The notes below the pieces were generated by a model. That model did not search any database and was not told the origin of the DNA. It saw only the letters and a program-made list of their open reading frames with translations. From CADEDH01 sp039201605 (GTDB lineage Bacteria; Actinomycetota; Acidimicrobiia; Acidimicrobiales; SZUA-35), in assembly GCA_039201605.1 (NCBI GenBank), contig JBCCRO010000001.1, positions 236,002-300,001 on the forward strand: a stretch of 64,000 nucleotides of DNA, read 5' to 3'. Below, one piece after another: positions 22,623 to 30,042 of the stretch; position 1 is the stretch's first letter, and every line of letters starts with the position of its first letter. The position numbers and the translations under genes were made by a program.

Positions 22623-23036
22623 GTGATCCGACTCCCGAGCCACGTCACCCCGCTCCTGCAGGAGCTGGGAGCGTGGGCTCGGGGCCGTCGGACCCGCATG
22701 CGGGTCCAGGGCCCGTCGATGCGCCCCACCCTGGCCCACGGCGACCACGTCCTGGTCGATCCCGATCGGCCCCCCGCCGTCGGCGCCCTGGTGGCGGCCC
22801 GACCGGCACCCCTCGACGGCGTGGCCGTGGTCAAGCGGGTGTCGTCCCTCGCCGAGGACGGCTCGGCCATGCTGTCCAGCGACAACCCCGACGAGGGCAC
22901 CGACAGTCGTCGCTGGGGCGCGGTGCCCGCCGACCGACTCGACGGCGTCGTCACCGTCCACCTCGACCGGTGGCGACTTCTCCTCCCGGCCGACGAGCCC
23001 CCCGGCGCAGGCTCCGGTCGACACCTCCTCCGCTGA
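22623..23036 (+). CDS. sodX: nickel superoxide dismutase maturation peptidase (S26 family)
   Basis: A 137-residue signal-peptidase-like serine protease. The catalytic serine is Ser32 in VQGPSMRPTL and the general-base lysine is Lys71 in AVVKRVSS, as in LexA/signal peptidase clan enzymes. There is no strong membrane anchor, which fits a cytosolic processing enzyme. It should cut the sodN leader before the HCDGPCGVY hook. The GTG start follows sodN by 49 bases. Confidence 0.92.
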   Translation: MIRLPSHVTPLLQELGAWARGRRTRMRVQGPSMRPTLAHGDHVLVDPDRPPAVGALVAARPAPLDGVAVVKRVSSLAEDGSAMLSSDNPDEGTDSRRWGAVPADRLDGVVTVHLDRWRLLLPADEPPGAGSGRHLLR

Positions 23037-23080
23037 GACCGTCGCGGTGAATCTCCTGCGCTGAGCGACGGAGGCGTCGG

Positions 23081-23086
23081 TAGTCT
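23081..23086 (+). promoter_or_regulatory. -10 box for probably leaderless ABC-F gene
   Basis: TAGTCT lies 6 bases before the GTG at 23093; no ribosome site is present. Confidence 0.4.
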
Positions 23087-23092
23087 CGATGG

Positions 23093-25096
23093 GTGCTCAC
23101 CGTGTCGGGATTGACCAAGAGCCATGGCGCTCGGACGTTGTTCAGCAACGTCACCTTTCGGCTGTCCCCCGGTCGACGGATAGCGCTGATCGGGGGCAAC
23201 GGCGTCGGAAAGACCACGATCTGCGAGATCGTGGTCGGCCTGCAGGAGGCCGACGCCGGTGAGGTGTCCAAGCCCAACGACTACCGCATCGGCTACCTGC
23301 CCCAGGAGCTGACCGAGGCGTGGACCGGGTCGGTGCTCGACGAGGTCCAGCGGGGTTCGGGCGAGGTGCTCGAGCTCGAGGCCACCCTGCGGGACCTCGA
23401 AGCGAAGATGGCCGATCCCGACCACCCGGATCACGAGGCCGCCCTGGTCGCCTACGGCGAGGCTCAGAGCCGCTACGAGGCGATGGGCGGTTACCAGCTG
23501 GAGGCCGAGGCCCGACGCATCCTGGGCGGCCTGGGCTTCACCACGGCCGACATGGACCGGCCGCTGAGGGAGATGTCCGGTGGCTGGCAGATGCGGGCCG
23601 TGCTGGCCCGGCTCCTGCTGCAACAGCCCGACGTGCTGGTGATGGACGAGCCGACCAACCACCTCGACGTCGACTCGGTGGCCTGGCTCGAACAGCAGCT
23701 GGTGACGTGGCCCGGTTCGGTGCTGTTCGTATCGCACGACCGCGACTTCATCGACGCCGTGGCCGAGCGCTGCATCGAGATCGCCTGGGAGACCGCCACC
23801 GAGTACGTGGGCGGCTTCGCCGAGTTCGTGGTGGCCCGGGAGGAGCGTCTCGCCATCCTGGAGGCCACCGCCGCCCGCCAGGCCAAGGAGGTGGCCCGGG
23901 TCGAGCGCTTCATCGAGCGGTTCCGCTACAAGGCGACCAAGGCCCGGCAGGTCCAATCGCGGATCAAGACGCTGGAGAAGCTCGACCGGATCGAGGTGCC
24001 GGCCGAGCGCGATCTGAAGCTGAAGTTCGCCTTTCCCGACCCACCCCGCTCCTCCCGCCTGGTGGTCGAGATGGAGGGGGCGACCGTCGGCTACGACGGC
24101 GTCCCCGTGGTGTCCGACATGGAGCTGGCCATCGAGCGGGGGCAGAAGCTGGCCCTGATCGGCCCCAACGGCGCAGGCAAGACGACGGTGCTCAAGGCCA
24201 TCCTCGGCCAGCTCGAACCGATGGCGGGCACGGTCAAGCTGGGGGCCAACGTCGACGTCGCCTACTTCGCCCAGCACCAGGTGGACGCCCTCGACCTGTC
24301 GTCGACCGTCGAGCAGGAGTTTCGCAAGTCCGTCGGCGCCCAACCGAAGAACCGCAACATGCGCACCGTTCTCGGCTCGTTCGGGTTCTCCGGCGACGCC
24401 GTCGACCGTCGCGTCGGCGATCTGTCCGGCGGCGAGCGGACCCGCCTGGCCCTGGCCGAGACGATGTGCAATCCGGTCAACCTGCTGGTCCTCGACGAGC
24501 CGACCAACCACCTCGACCTGCCCAGTTGCGATGTGCTGGAGGACGCCCTCCGGGCCTACCCGGGAACCGTGCTCCTGGTCAGCCACGACCGCTACCTGAT
24601 CCGCAACACCGTCGAGCAGCTGATCGAGGTGCGCCACGGCCGGATCACCCACCACCTGGAGGTGGACGAGGCGGTGCTCAACCCGTCGGCCGCCGCCGTC
24701 GGCGCCGCCTCGCCGGGCGGCACGTCGTCGGCCAAGCCGGCCGCCGCCGGGAAGGGCGGAGCGAAGAAGGGGGGCGCGGCCCGGGCCGGCGGCTCACCGA
24801 ACGGGGGCGGCGGCGGTCGCAAGGCGCAGCGTCGCCAGGAGGCCGAGGTCCGCAACAGGAAGAGCCGCGACACCCGGGATCTCCGCAAGCGGGTCGACCG
24901 GCTCGAACGGCAGGCGATGAAGGCCGAGGAGACGGCCTCCGAGCTGGCCCACCGGCTGGCCGACCCCGAGGTCTACGCCGACAACGACCTCATGCACGAT
25001 CTCATCGACCAGCACGAGGAGGCCCAGCGCAAAGCCACCCGGCTCCTCAAGGAGTGGGAGCAGGCCAGCGACGAGCTGGAGAAGGCCTCGGTCTGA
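23093..25096 (+). CDS. ABC-F family ATPase (ribosome-associated)
   Basis: The 667-residue protein has two ABC nucleotide-binding domains in one chain and no membrane segment. Walker A motifs are GGNGVGKTT and GPNGAGKTT, the signatures are MSGGWQMR and LSGGERTR, and both Walker B regions read DEPTNHLD. Between them lies the charged linker typical of ABC-F (about 240-320, RVERFIERFRYKATKARQ). The C-terminus has an Ala/Gly/Lys-rich stretch and a coiled coil as in Uup. ABC-F proteins act on stalled or initiating ribosomes, and some give antibiotic resistance. The C-terminal extension points toward a Uup-like role rather than resistance. Confidence 0.9.
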   Translation: MLTVSGLTKSHGARTLFSNVTFRLSPGRRIALIGGNGVGKTTICEIVVGLQEADAGEVSKPNDYRIGYLPQELTEAWTGSVLDEVQRGSGEVLELEATLRDLEAKMADPDHPDHEAALVAYGEAQSRYEAMGGYQLEAEARRILGGLGFTTADMDRPLREMSGGWQMRAVLARLLLQQPDVLVMDEPTNHLDVDSVAWLEQQLVTWPGSVLFVSHDRDFIDAVAERCIEIAWETATEYVGGFAEFVVAREERLAILEATAARQAKEVARVERFIERFRYKATKARQVQSRIKTLEKLDRIEVPAERDLKLKFAFPDPPRSSRLVVEMEGATVGYDGVPVVSDMELAIERGQKLALIGPNGAGKTTVLKAILGQLEPMAGTVKLGANVDVAYFAQHQVDALDLSSTVEQEFRKSVGAQPKNRNMRTVLGSFGFSGDAVDRRVGDLSGGERTRLALAETMCNPVNLLVLDEPTNHLDLPSCDVLEDALRAYPGTVLLVSHDRYLIRNTVEQLIEVRHGRITHHLEVDEAVLNPSAAAVGAASPGGTSSAKPAAAGKGGAKKGGAARAGGSPNGGGGGRKAQRRQEAEVRNRKSRDTRDLRKRVDRLERQAMKAEETASELAHRLADPEVYADNDLMHDLIDQHEEAQRKATRLLKEWEQASDELEKASV

Positions 25097-25126
25097 GAGC
25101 GGTGGATGGGCGAGGCCGCAGTACGG

Positions 25127-25519
25127 TCAGGCCCCCGTTGTGGCCACCCCGATGCTCAACACGATGAAGAACACGATGAAGAGCAGGCCGAGGATGATCA
25201 GCGCCGTGCCGATGATGCCGAGCCACATCCCGACCTGGGCCGTGGTGCGGTTGTTCGGATCGCGCTGACCGGCGTCGATGCCCTGCAGCTCGCGGCGGCC
25301 GATCACCCAGGCGATCGGCGCCAGGATCTGGCAGAACAGGAGGCCGAGAGCGCCGAGGACGATGGCGAGGACGGCCTGGCTCTCCTCCGGATACCGAGGG
25401 CCGCCGTAGCCGTACGGCTGCTGCTGCCCATAGCCCGGCTGTTGCCCGTATCCGGGCTGCTGCTGCCCGTAACCCTGCGGTCCACCCTGGTAGGGCGGTT
25501 CGTTCCCGTAGCCACTCAT
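25127..25519 (-). CDS. DUF4190-type small membrane protein
   Basis: The 130-residue protein has a disordered N-terminus rich in Gly, Tyr, Gln and Pro (GYGQQQPGYGQQ repeats). Two membrane hairpins follow (about 50-72 and 95-125). The segment APIAWVIGRRELQGIDAG between the helices is the DUF4190 signature. These proteins are common in actinobacteria and have no known function. GGGAGCGG precedes the ATG. It lies downstream of the sugar transporter on the same strand, but 155 bases separate them. Confidence 0.85.
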   Translation of the reverse strand: MSGYGNEPPYQGGPQGYGQQQPGYGQQPGYGQQQPYGYGGPRYPEESQAVLAIVLGALGLLFCQILAPIAWVIGRRELQGIDAGQRDPNNRTTAQVGMWLGIIGTALIILGLLFIVFFIVLSIGVATTGA

Positions 25520-25674
25520 CGTCCGCTCCCTCTGCGCTGATCTGCGTGAATCCTACTGGTCGTCGTGCCAGGAGAACGCCGTCGCCGCCCCGACGGTTCC
25601 CGAAGGGGCTGACGACCGGGTGCGGACGGAGGGGGAGCGGGGTCGGCCCGACCGCCGCAGGCCCGCCGCCCGCA

Positions 25675-26469
25675 CTAGATCACGGCTGCGGCATCCGGCT
25701 CGGCGGCGCCGGTCATGATGGCGACCGCATCGTTGGCCGAGTGCGATCGCGGGGTGACGGTGGCCACCCGTCGGCCCAGTCGCTGGATGTGGATCCGGTC
25801 CGCCACCTCGAACACGTGGGGCATGTTGTGGCTGATCAAGATCACCGGCATGCCGCGGGAACGGAGATCGTCGACCAGCTGCAGGACCTGGCCGGACTCC
25901 TTCACGCCGAGGGCCGCCGTCGGCTCGTCGAGGATGACGACCTTGCTACCGAAGGCGGCGGCCCGGGCGACGGCGACGGCCTGTCGCTGCCCTCCGGACA
26001 GCGTCTCGACCGCCTGGGTGATGTCCTGCAACGTGCCGATGCCGAGATCGTCGAGGGCCGCTTTGGCGTCTCGGCGCATGCCGCCCCGGTCGACCATGCG
26101 GAACACCGAGCCGAGCACCCCGGCCCGCCGCCGCTCGCGGCCGAGGAACATGTTGGTGGCGATGTCGAGCGCAGGGGCCACGGCGAGCGTCTGGTAGACG
26201 GTCTCGATGCCGGCGGCCTGGGCATCCTGGGGGCGCTTCGGCTCGAGCGGCCGGCCCTCCAGTGTCATCGCCCCCTCGTCGGGGATCATGGCCCCCGACA
26301 GGCACTTGATCAGGGATGACTTGCCGGCGCCGTTGTCGCCGATCACGGCCAGCACCTCGCCGGGGTAGAGATCGAGGTCGGCACCGCTGAGGGCCGTCAC
26401 CCGGCCGAAGCGCTTGACCAGGTTCCGGGCCGTGAGCACCGGTTGACGATCGTCGATGGCATCGGTCAT
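25675..26469 (-). CDS. frcA: CUT2 sugar ABC transporter ATP-binding protein
   Basis: A single-domain sugar ATPase of 264 residues with Walker A GDNGAGKSS, signature LSGGQRQAV, Walker B VVILDEPTAALG and switch His in LISHNMPHV. Single-domain members (FrcA type) contrast with the duplicated RbsA/XylG type. The ATG overlaps the permease stop by ATGA, so it belongs to the same operon. The transported sugar is probably a ribose-, xylose- or fructose-like monosaccharide; it cannot be fixed from sequence, so the symbol reflects family only. Confidence 0.9.
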   Translation of the reverse strand: MTDAIDDRQPVLTARNLVKRFGRVTALSGADLDLYPGEVLAVIGDNGAGKSSLIKCLSGAMIPDEGAMTLEGRPLEPKRPQDAQAAGIETVYQTLAVAPALDIATNMFLGRERRRAGVLGSVFRMVDRGGMRRDAKAALDDLGIGTLQDITQAVETLSGGQRQAVAVARAAAFGSKVVILDEPTAALGVKESGQVLQLVDDLRSRGMPVILISHNMPHVFEVADRIHIQRLGRRVATVTPRSHSANDAVAIMTGAAEPDAAAVI

Positions 26470-27503
26470 TTCGCCACCCGCCGAATCCACTGGTCGAGGG
26501 CGACGGCGACGATGATCAGGGACCCGATGGCGAAGTTCTGGTAGAAGACGTTGACGCCGGCCAGGCTCAACCCGATACGGAAGACGGTCACGATGAGGGC
26601 CCCGACCAGCGTGCCCCAGATGCGACCTCGACCGCCGAAGAGGCTGGTGCCACCGATCACCACCGCGGTGATCGTCTCCAGGTTCACGTCGGTGGCGGCG
26701 TTGGCGCTGGCCGAGAGCGACCGGCCCAGCTGCACCCAGCCCCCGACGGCGTAGATGAGGCCCGCCACCATGTAGACGCTGACCAGCACGCGGTTGACGT
26801 TGATACCGGCCAGGCGGGCAGCCTCCGGGTCATCGCCGGTGGCGTAGACGTGTCGACCCCAGGCCGTGTTGGCCAGGATGTAGGCGAACAGGGCGTAGAG
26901 GGCGAGGGCGAGGAGCACGCCGGTCGTGATCCGCATCGATCCGATCGAGATCCCCCGGCCGGTCCAGAGAAGTAGCGATCCGTCGCCGCCGAGCTCCTCT
27001 TTGGGGATCGTCTGGGCGTCGCTGTAGACCAGCGCCAGCGAGTTGTAGATGTAGAACGTCCCCAGGGTCACGATGAACGGTGGTAACCCGATTCTGGTGA
27101 CCACCGTGCCGTGGAAGAGGCCGATCAGCATGGCCACCGCAGCGCCGATGAGGAGGGCCAGGATGCCGGGTACCCCTTGCTGGGAGGCGGTCTGGGCCAC
27201 CACCAGGTGGGTGAAGAGCATCGCCGTGCCGACCGCCAGGTCGATGCCGGCGGTGAGGATGATCAGCGTCTGCCCGATGGCGAGGGTCGCCATCACCGCC
27301 GTCTGCTGCAGGATGATGCCGATCGTCTCGGGGCGCTGCATGCGTCCCTCGCTGAAGAGGGCGAACAGCGCGTAGGACGCGATGAGTACGACGATCGGGC
27401 TGATCACCGGATACCGGTGTAGAAGATGTTGCAGGCGCTCAAGCGGCGTGGCCGCCGTCTGGTACAGATCGTCGCCTGTACCCGCTGCGAGCGTGTCGGT
27501 CAT
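26466..27503 (-). CDS. frcC: CUT2 sugar ABC transporter permease
   Basis: A 345-residue inner membrane permease of the RbsC/FrcC family with about 8-10 hydrophobic helices. The conserved loop GRHVYATGDDPEAARLAGINV and the segment VVIGGTSLFGGRGRIWGTLVGAL, which contacts the ATPase, are both clear. LTAGIDLAVG is the usual family motif in the third helix region. It sits between the binding-protein gene (after a strong hairpin) and the ATPase gene (4-base overlap). Confidence 0.93.
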   Translation of the reverse strand: MTDTLAAGTGDDLYQTAATPLERLQHLLHRYPVISPIVVLIASYALFALFSEGRMQRPETIGIILQQTAVMATLAIGQTLIILTAGIDLAVGTAMLFTHLVVAQTASQQGVPGILALLIGAAVAMLIGLFHGTVVTRIGLPPFIVTLGTFYIYNSLALVYSDAQTIPKEELGGDGSLLLWTGRGISIGSMRITTGVLLALALYALFAYILANTAWGRHVYATGDDPEAARLAGINVNRVLVSVYMVAGLIYAVGGWVQLGRSLSASANAATDVNLETITAVVIGGTSLFGGRGRIWGTLVGALIVTVFRIGLSLAGVNVFYQNFAIGSLIIVAVALDQWIRRVAK

Positions 27504-27536
27504 TTGGATCCCCCGTGATCTCGGTCAGTACGAAAA

Positions 27537-27577
27537 CGTGCGGGGGTGATCGAGGGAGACTCGATCACCCCCGCACG
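27537..27577 (-). terminator. 18-bp perfect hairpin with T-run (attenuating terminator in sugar operon)
   Basis: CGTGCGGGGGTGATCGAG and its exact complement flank a 5-base loop between the binding-protein and permease genes. On the minus strand the stem is followed by TTTTC. It should end part of the transcripts or protect the 3' end of the binding-protein mRNA. Confidence 0.75.
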
Positions 27578-27612
27578 AGGACACCTCAGTCGGAGACTGT
27601 CGTCCTAGACGC

Positions 27613-28797
27613 TCAACCCCAGCAGATTTCCTGGCCCTCGGCGACCGAGATGCTGTCGACGCCGTCGATGGCCTCATCGGTGACCAGGGCGACACCGGTG
27701 TTGAAGAAGTCGAGACCCTCGGAGACCGCAGGCGCCTCGCCGCCGTCGGCCAAGGTCTTGATGGCCTCCATGCCGAGGGTGGCCATGCGACCCGGGTACT
27801 GCTGGGCGGTGGCGCCGATCACGCCCTCCGACACCAGGCGAAGGCCGGGGTCGCAGCCGCCGTCGACCGACACGATGATGACGCCCTCGGCGGAACCGGC
27901 GGCGGTGAGGGCGTCGAAGGCGCCCTGAGCCGCAGGCTCGTTGATGGTGTACACGACGTTGATGTCGGGGTTCTGGGCCAGGCAGGTCTCCATCGCCGTG
28001 CGGCCACCGTCGACGGCGCCGTTGGTCGGCTCATGGCAGACCACCTCGTACTCACCGCCGCTGTAGTCACCGGTGGGCGGCTCGTTGCCGTTGCCGCTGG
28101 TGTCGACCTCGTCGATGATGCCCATCCCGATCAGGAAGCCCTGGTCACGGAAGTAGTCGACCGAGACCACGCTGTCGTCGAACAGGTCGAGCATGGCGAT
28201 GGTCGCCTTCTCACCGTCGAGCTTGCCGGCCGCCCATTGGCCGATCAGCTCACCGGCCAGCTGGTTGTCGGTGGCGAAGGTGATGTCGACGGCGTCGGCC
28301 GGGTTCGGCGGCGTGTCGAGGGCGATCGTCAGCAGTCCGGCTTCCCGGGCGGCCTCGAGGGCCGGGACCACGGCGTCACCGCTGGGCGTGATCAGGATGC
28401 CGGCGTCGCCGCGGGCAACGGCCGCCTCGATGGCGTCGATCTGGCTCTGGGTGTCGCCGTCCTCCTGGCCGGCGGCCACGGTGAGGCTCACGCCGATGGC
28501 GTCGGCTTCGGCCTGGGCCTGATCCGCCATGTTGACGAAGAACGGGTTGCTGGTGTTCTTGAGGATCAGGGACACGCCGACCTCGCCCCCGGCGTCGGCG
28601 CTGTCGCCGTCGTCGTCATCGCCGGCCGAGGAGTCGTCCTCGGCGCTTGAGGCCGAGGCGTCGGACGCCGTCTCGCTGCTCGACGCATCGTCGGCGGCGG
28701 TGTCGTCGTCGCTATCACCACAGGCCGCCGCCACGAGCGCGAGAGCCATGAGAAGGGCCAGTAAACGACCCAACGTGAGTCTTTCCTTGTTCTTCAC
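27613..28797 (-). CDS. frcB: sugar ABC transporter substrate-binding lipoprotein
   Basis: GTG at 28797 with GGGAGAG upstream starts a 394-residue periplasmic-binding-protein-like lipoprotein. The signal sequence ends in VAAAC, with the lipidated Cys followed by a long acidic Ser/Asp linker. The fold is the Peripla_BP_4 (RbsB) type, with LKNTSNPFFVNMADQA at the start and VSVDGGCDPGLRLVSEG in the C-terminal lobe. CHEPTNGAVDGG and a second cysteine, CLAQNP, may form a disulfide. It captures the sugar outside the membrane for FrcC/FrcA. It is the first gene of the operon, under a promoter that overlaps a LacI-type operator. Confidence 0.92.
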   Translation of the reverse strand: MKNKERLTLGRLLALLMALALVAAACGDSDDDTAADDASSSETASDASASSAEDDSSAGDDDDGDSADAGGEVGVSLILKNTSNPFFVNMADQAQAEADAIGVSLTVAAGQEDGDTQSQIDAIEAAVARGDAGILITPSGDAVVPALEAAREAGLLTIALDTPPNPADAVDITFATDNQLAGELIGQWAAGKLDGEKATIAMLDLFDDSVVSVDYFRDQGFLIGMGIIDEVDTSGNGNEPPTGDYSGGEYEVVCHEPTNGAVDGGRTAMETCLAQNPDINVVYTINEPAAQGAFDALTAAGSAEGVIIVSVDGGCDPGLRLVSEGVIGATAQQYPGRMATLGMEAIKTLADGGEAPAVSEGLDFFNTGVALVTDEAIDGVDSISVAEGQEICWG

Positions 28798-28863
28798 TTC
28801 ATCTCTCCCAATTCTGTCCGGGTAGTTGCCAAGCGAGCGTCTCTCCTGTGACACCCGTCAACT

Positions 28864-28877
28864 TGACAACGTTGTCA
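28864..28877. promoter_or_regulatory. LacI-type operator 1
   Basis: TGACAACGTTGTCA is a 14-bp perfect palindrome with the central CG typical of LacI-family sites, in the gap between the binding-protein gene and the divergent regulator gene. Confidence 0.85.
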
Positions 28878-28883
28878 GGCGAG

Positions 28884-28912
28884 AATGTACGCATTCTTGA
28901 CAACGTTGTCAA
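28884..28912 (-). promoter_or_regulatory. sugar operon promoter
   Basis: On the minus strand TTGACA (28912-28907), a 17-base spacer and TACATT (28889-28884) form a good sigma-70-type promoter. The -35 hexamer is half of operator 2. Confidence 0.7.
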
Positions 28913-28913
28913 G
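28896..28913. promoter_or_regulatory. LacI-type operator 2
   Basis: CTTGACAACGTTGTCAAG is an 18-bp perfect palindrome centred 34 bases from operator 1. It contains a TTGACA -35 hexamer on both strands, so a bound repressor would block both divergent promoters. Confidence 0.88.
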
Positions 28914-28931
28914 CTGCGGGATTCTCGGGGT

Positions 28932-30029
28932 GTGGCAAACAAGTCGGAACCCCCCGCGTCCGAGGATCCGGAACCCTCCAGTACCAAACGCCCGACGATT
29001 CGAGACGTGGCCAGCCACGCCGGCGTCAGCTTCAAGACCGTCTCCCGGGTCATAAACGGCGAGGGTGGCGTCAGCGAGGAGATGGCCCGGCGCGTCGATG
29101 AGGCGGTCGCCGCCCTGGGCTATCAGTTGGACCACCGGGCCCGGGTGCTGCGGTCGGGCGAGCAGCGGTCCTCGACGATCGGCTTCATCCTCGTCGACGT
29201 GTCCAACCAGTTCTTCGGCAGCCTGTTGCGCGGCATCGAGGGCGTGGCCTCCGCTCGCCAGTGCCTGGTCTTCGCCGCCAGCACCGACCGGTCGGCGGTG
29301 CGCGAGCGGCAGCTGATCGAGGAGTTCATCCGGCGCCGGGTCGACGGCCTCATCATCGTGTACTCCGGTTCCGATCCGATGGCGCTGCGGGCGGAGATCG
29401 AGCGGGGTACGCCGACGGTGTTCCTCGACCTCGAACCCGAGGCGGTCAGCGCCGACATCGTGCGCAGCGACCACTACGGCGGCGCCCGACGGGTGACCGA
29501 GCACCTGCTGTCGCACGGACACCGGGACATCGCCTTCCTCGGTGACGACGCCAAGGTCTACTCGGCCACGCAACGGTTGGCCGGCTACCGGGATGTGATG
29601 GGGGCGGCGGCTATCGCCGTGCCGGACACGCGCATCGTGACCGGCTCCTACGACACCGACGAGTGGTACGCCCGCACCTACGACCTGCTGTGTCAGTCGA
29701 GCTTGCCGACCGCGCTGTTCACGGCCCAGAACATCGTGACCTTGGGTGCGGTCCGGGCGCTGCACGAACTCGAGCTCGAACACGTGGTGGCCCAGGCCGG
29801 GTTCGACGATGTCGACCTGGCCACCGCCGTGCGGCCGCCGATCACCGTCGTCACCCAGGACCCGCTTCAGCTCGGACGGGAAGCGGCCGAGCGGCTGTTC
29901 GCCCGCATCGACGGCGATGACAGCCCACCCCGCCAGCTGATCTTCGAGACCCCGCTCATCGTGCGGGGCTCGGGCGAGCTGCCGCCGTCGTCGACCGACG
30001 CCGCCCGCAACCTCGGATCGGCCTCCTAG
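28932..30029 (+). CDS. LacI-family transcriptional regulator
   Basis: GTG at 28932 starts a 365-residue protein with a helix-turn-helix at about residues 21-42 (PTIRDVASHAGVSFKTVSRVINGEGGVSEE). The hinge helix LDHRARVLRSG and a periplasmic-binding-like effector domain to the C-terminus follow. It should repress the divergent sugar transporter operon and itself through the two CTTGACAACG palindromes, and be released by the transported sugar. TTGACA in operator 2 and a weak GATTCT 6 bases before the GTG suggest a leaderless transcript. An N-terminal tail of about 20 residues before the HTH is not typical and may be disordered. Confidence 0.92.
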   Translation: MANKSEPPASEDPEPSSTKRPTIRDVASHAGVSFKTVSRVINGEGGVSEEMARRVDEAVAALGYQLDHRARVLRSGEQRSSTIGFILVDVSNQFFGSLLRGIEGVASARQCLVFAASTDRSAVRERQLIEEFIRRRVDGLIIVYSGSDPMALRAEIERGTPTVFLDLEPEAVSADIVRSDHYGGARRVTEHLLSHGHRDIAFLGDDAKVYSATQRLAGYRDVMGAAAIAVPDTRIVTGSYDTDEWYARTYDLLCQSSLPTALFTAQNIVTLGAVRALHELELEHVVAQAGFDDVDLATAVRPPITVVTQDPLQLGREAAERLFARIDGDDSPPRQLIFETPLIVRGSGELPPSSTDAARNLGSAS

Positions 30030-30042
30030 ACCGACGACACCC

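Noticed and set aside
21077..24655. 1192-codon minus-strand frame opposite Hsp70, sodN, sodX and ABC-F
   Set aside because: It runs antisense across four well-supported genes and shows no domain.
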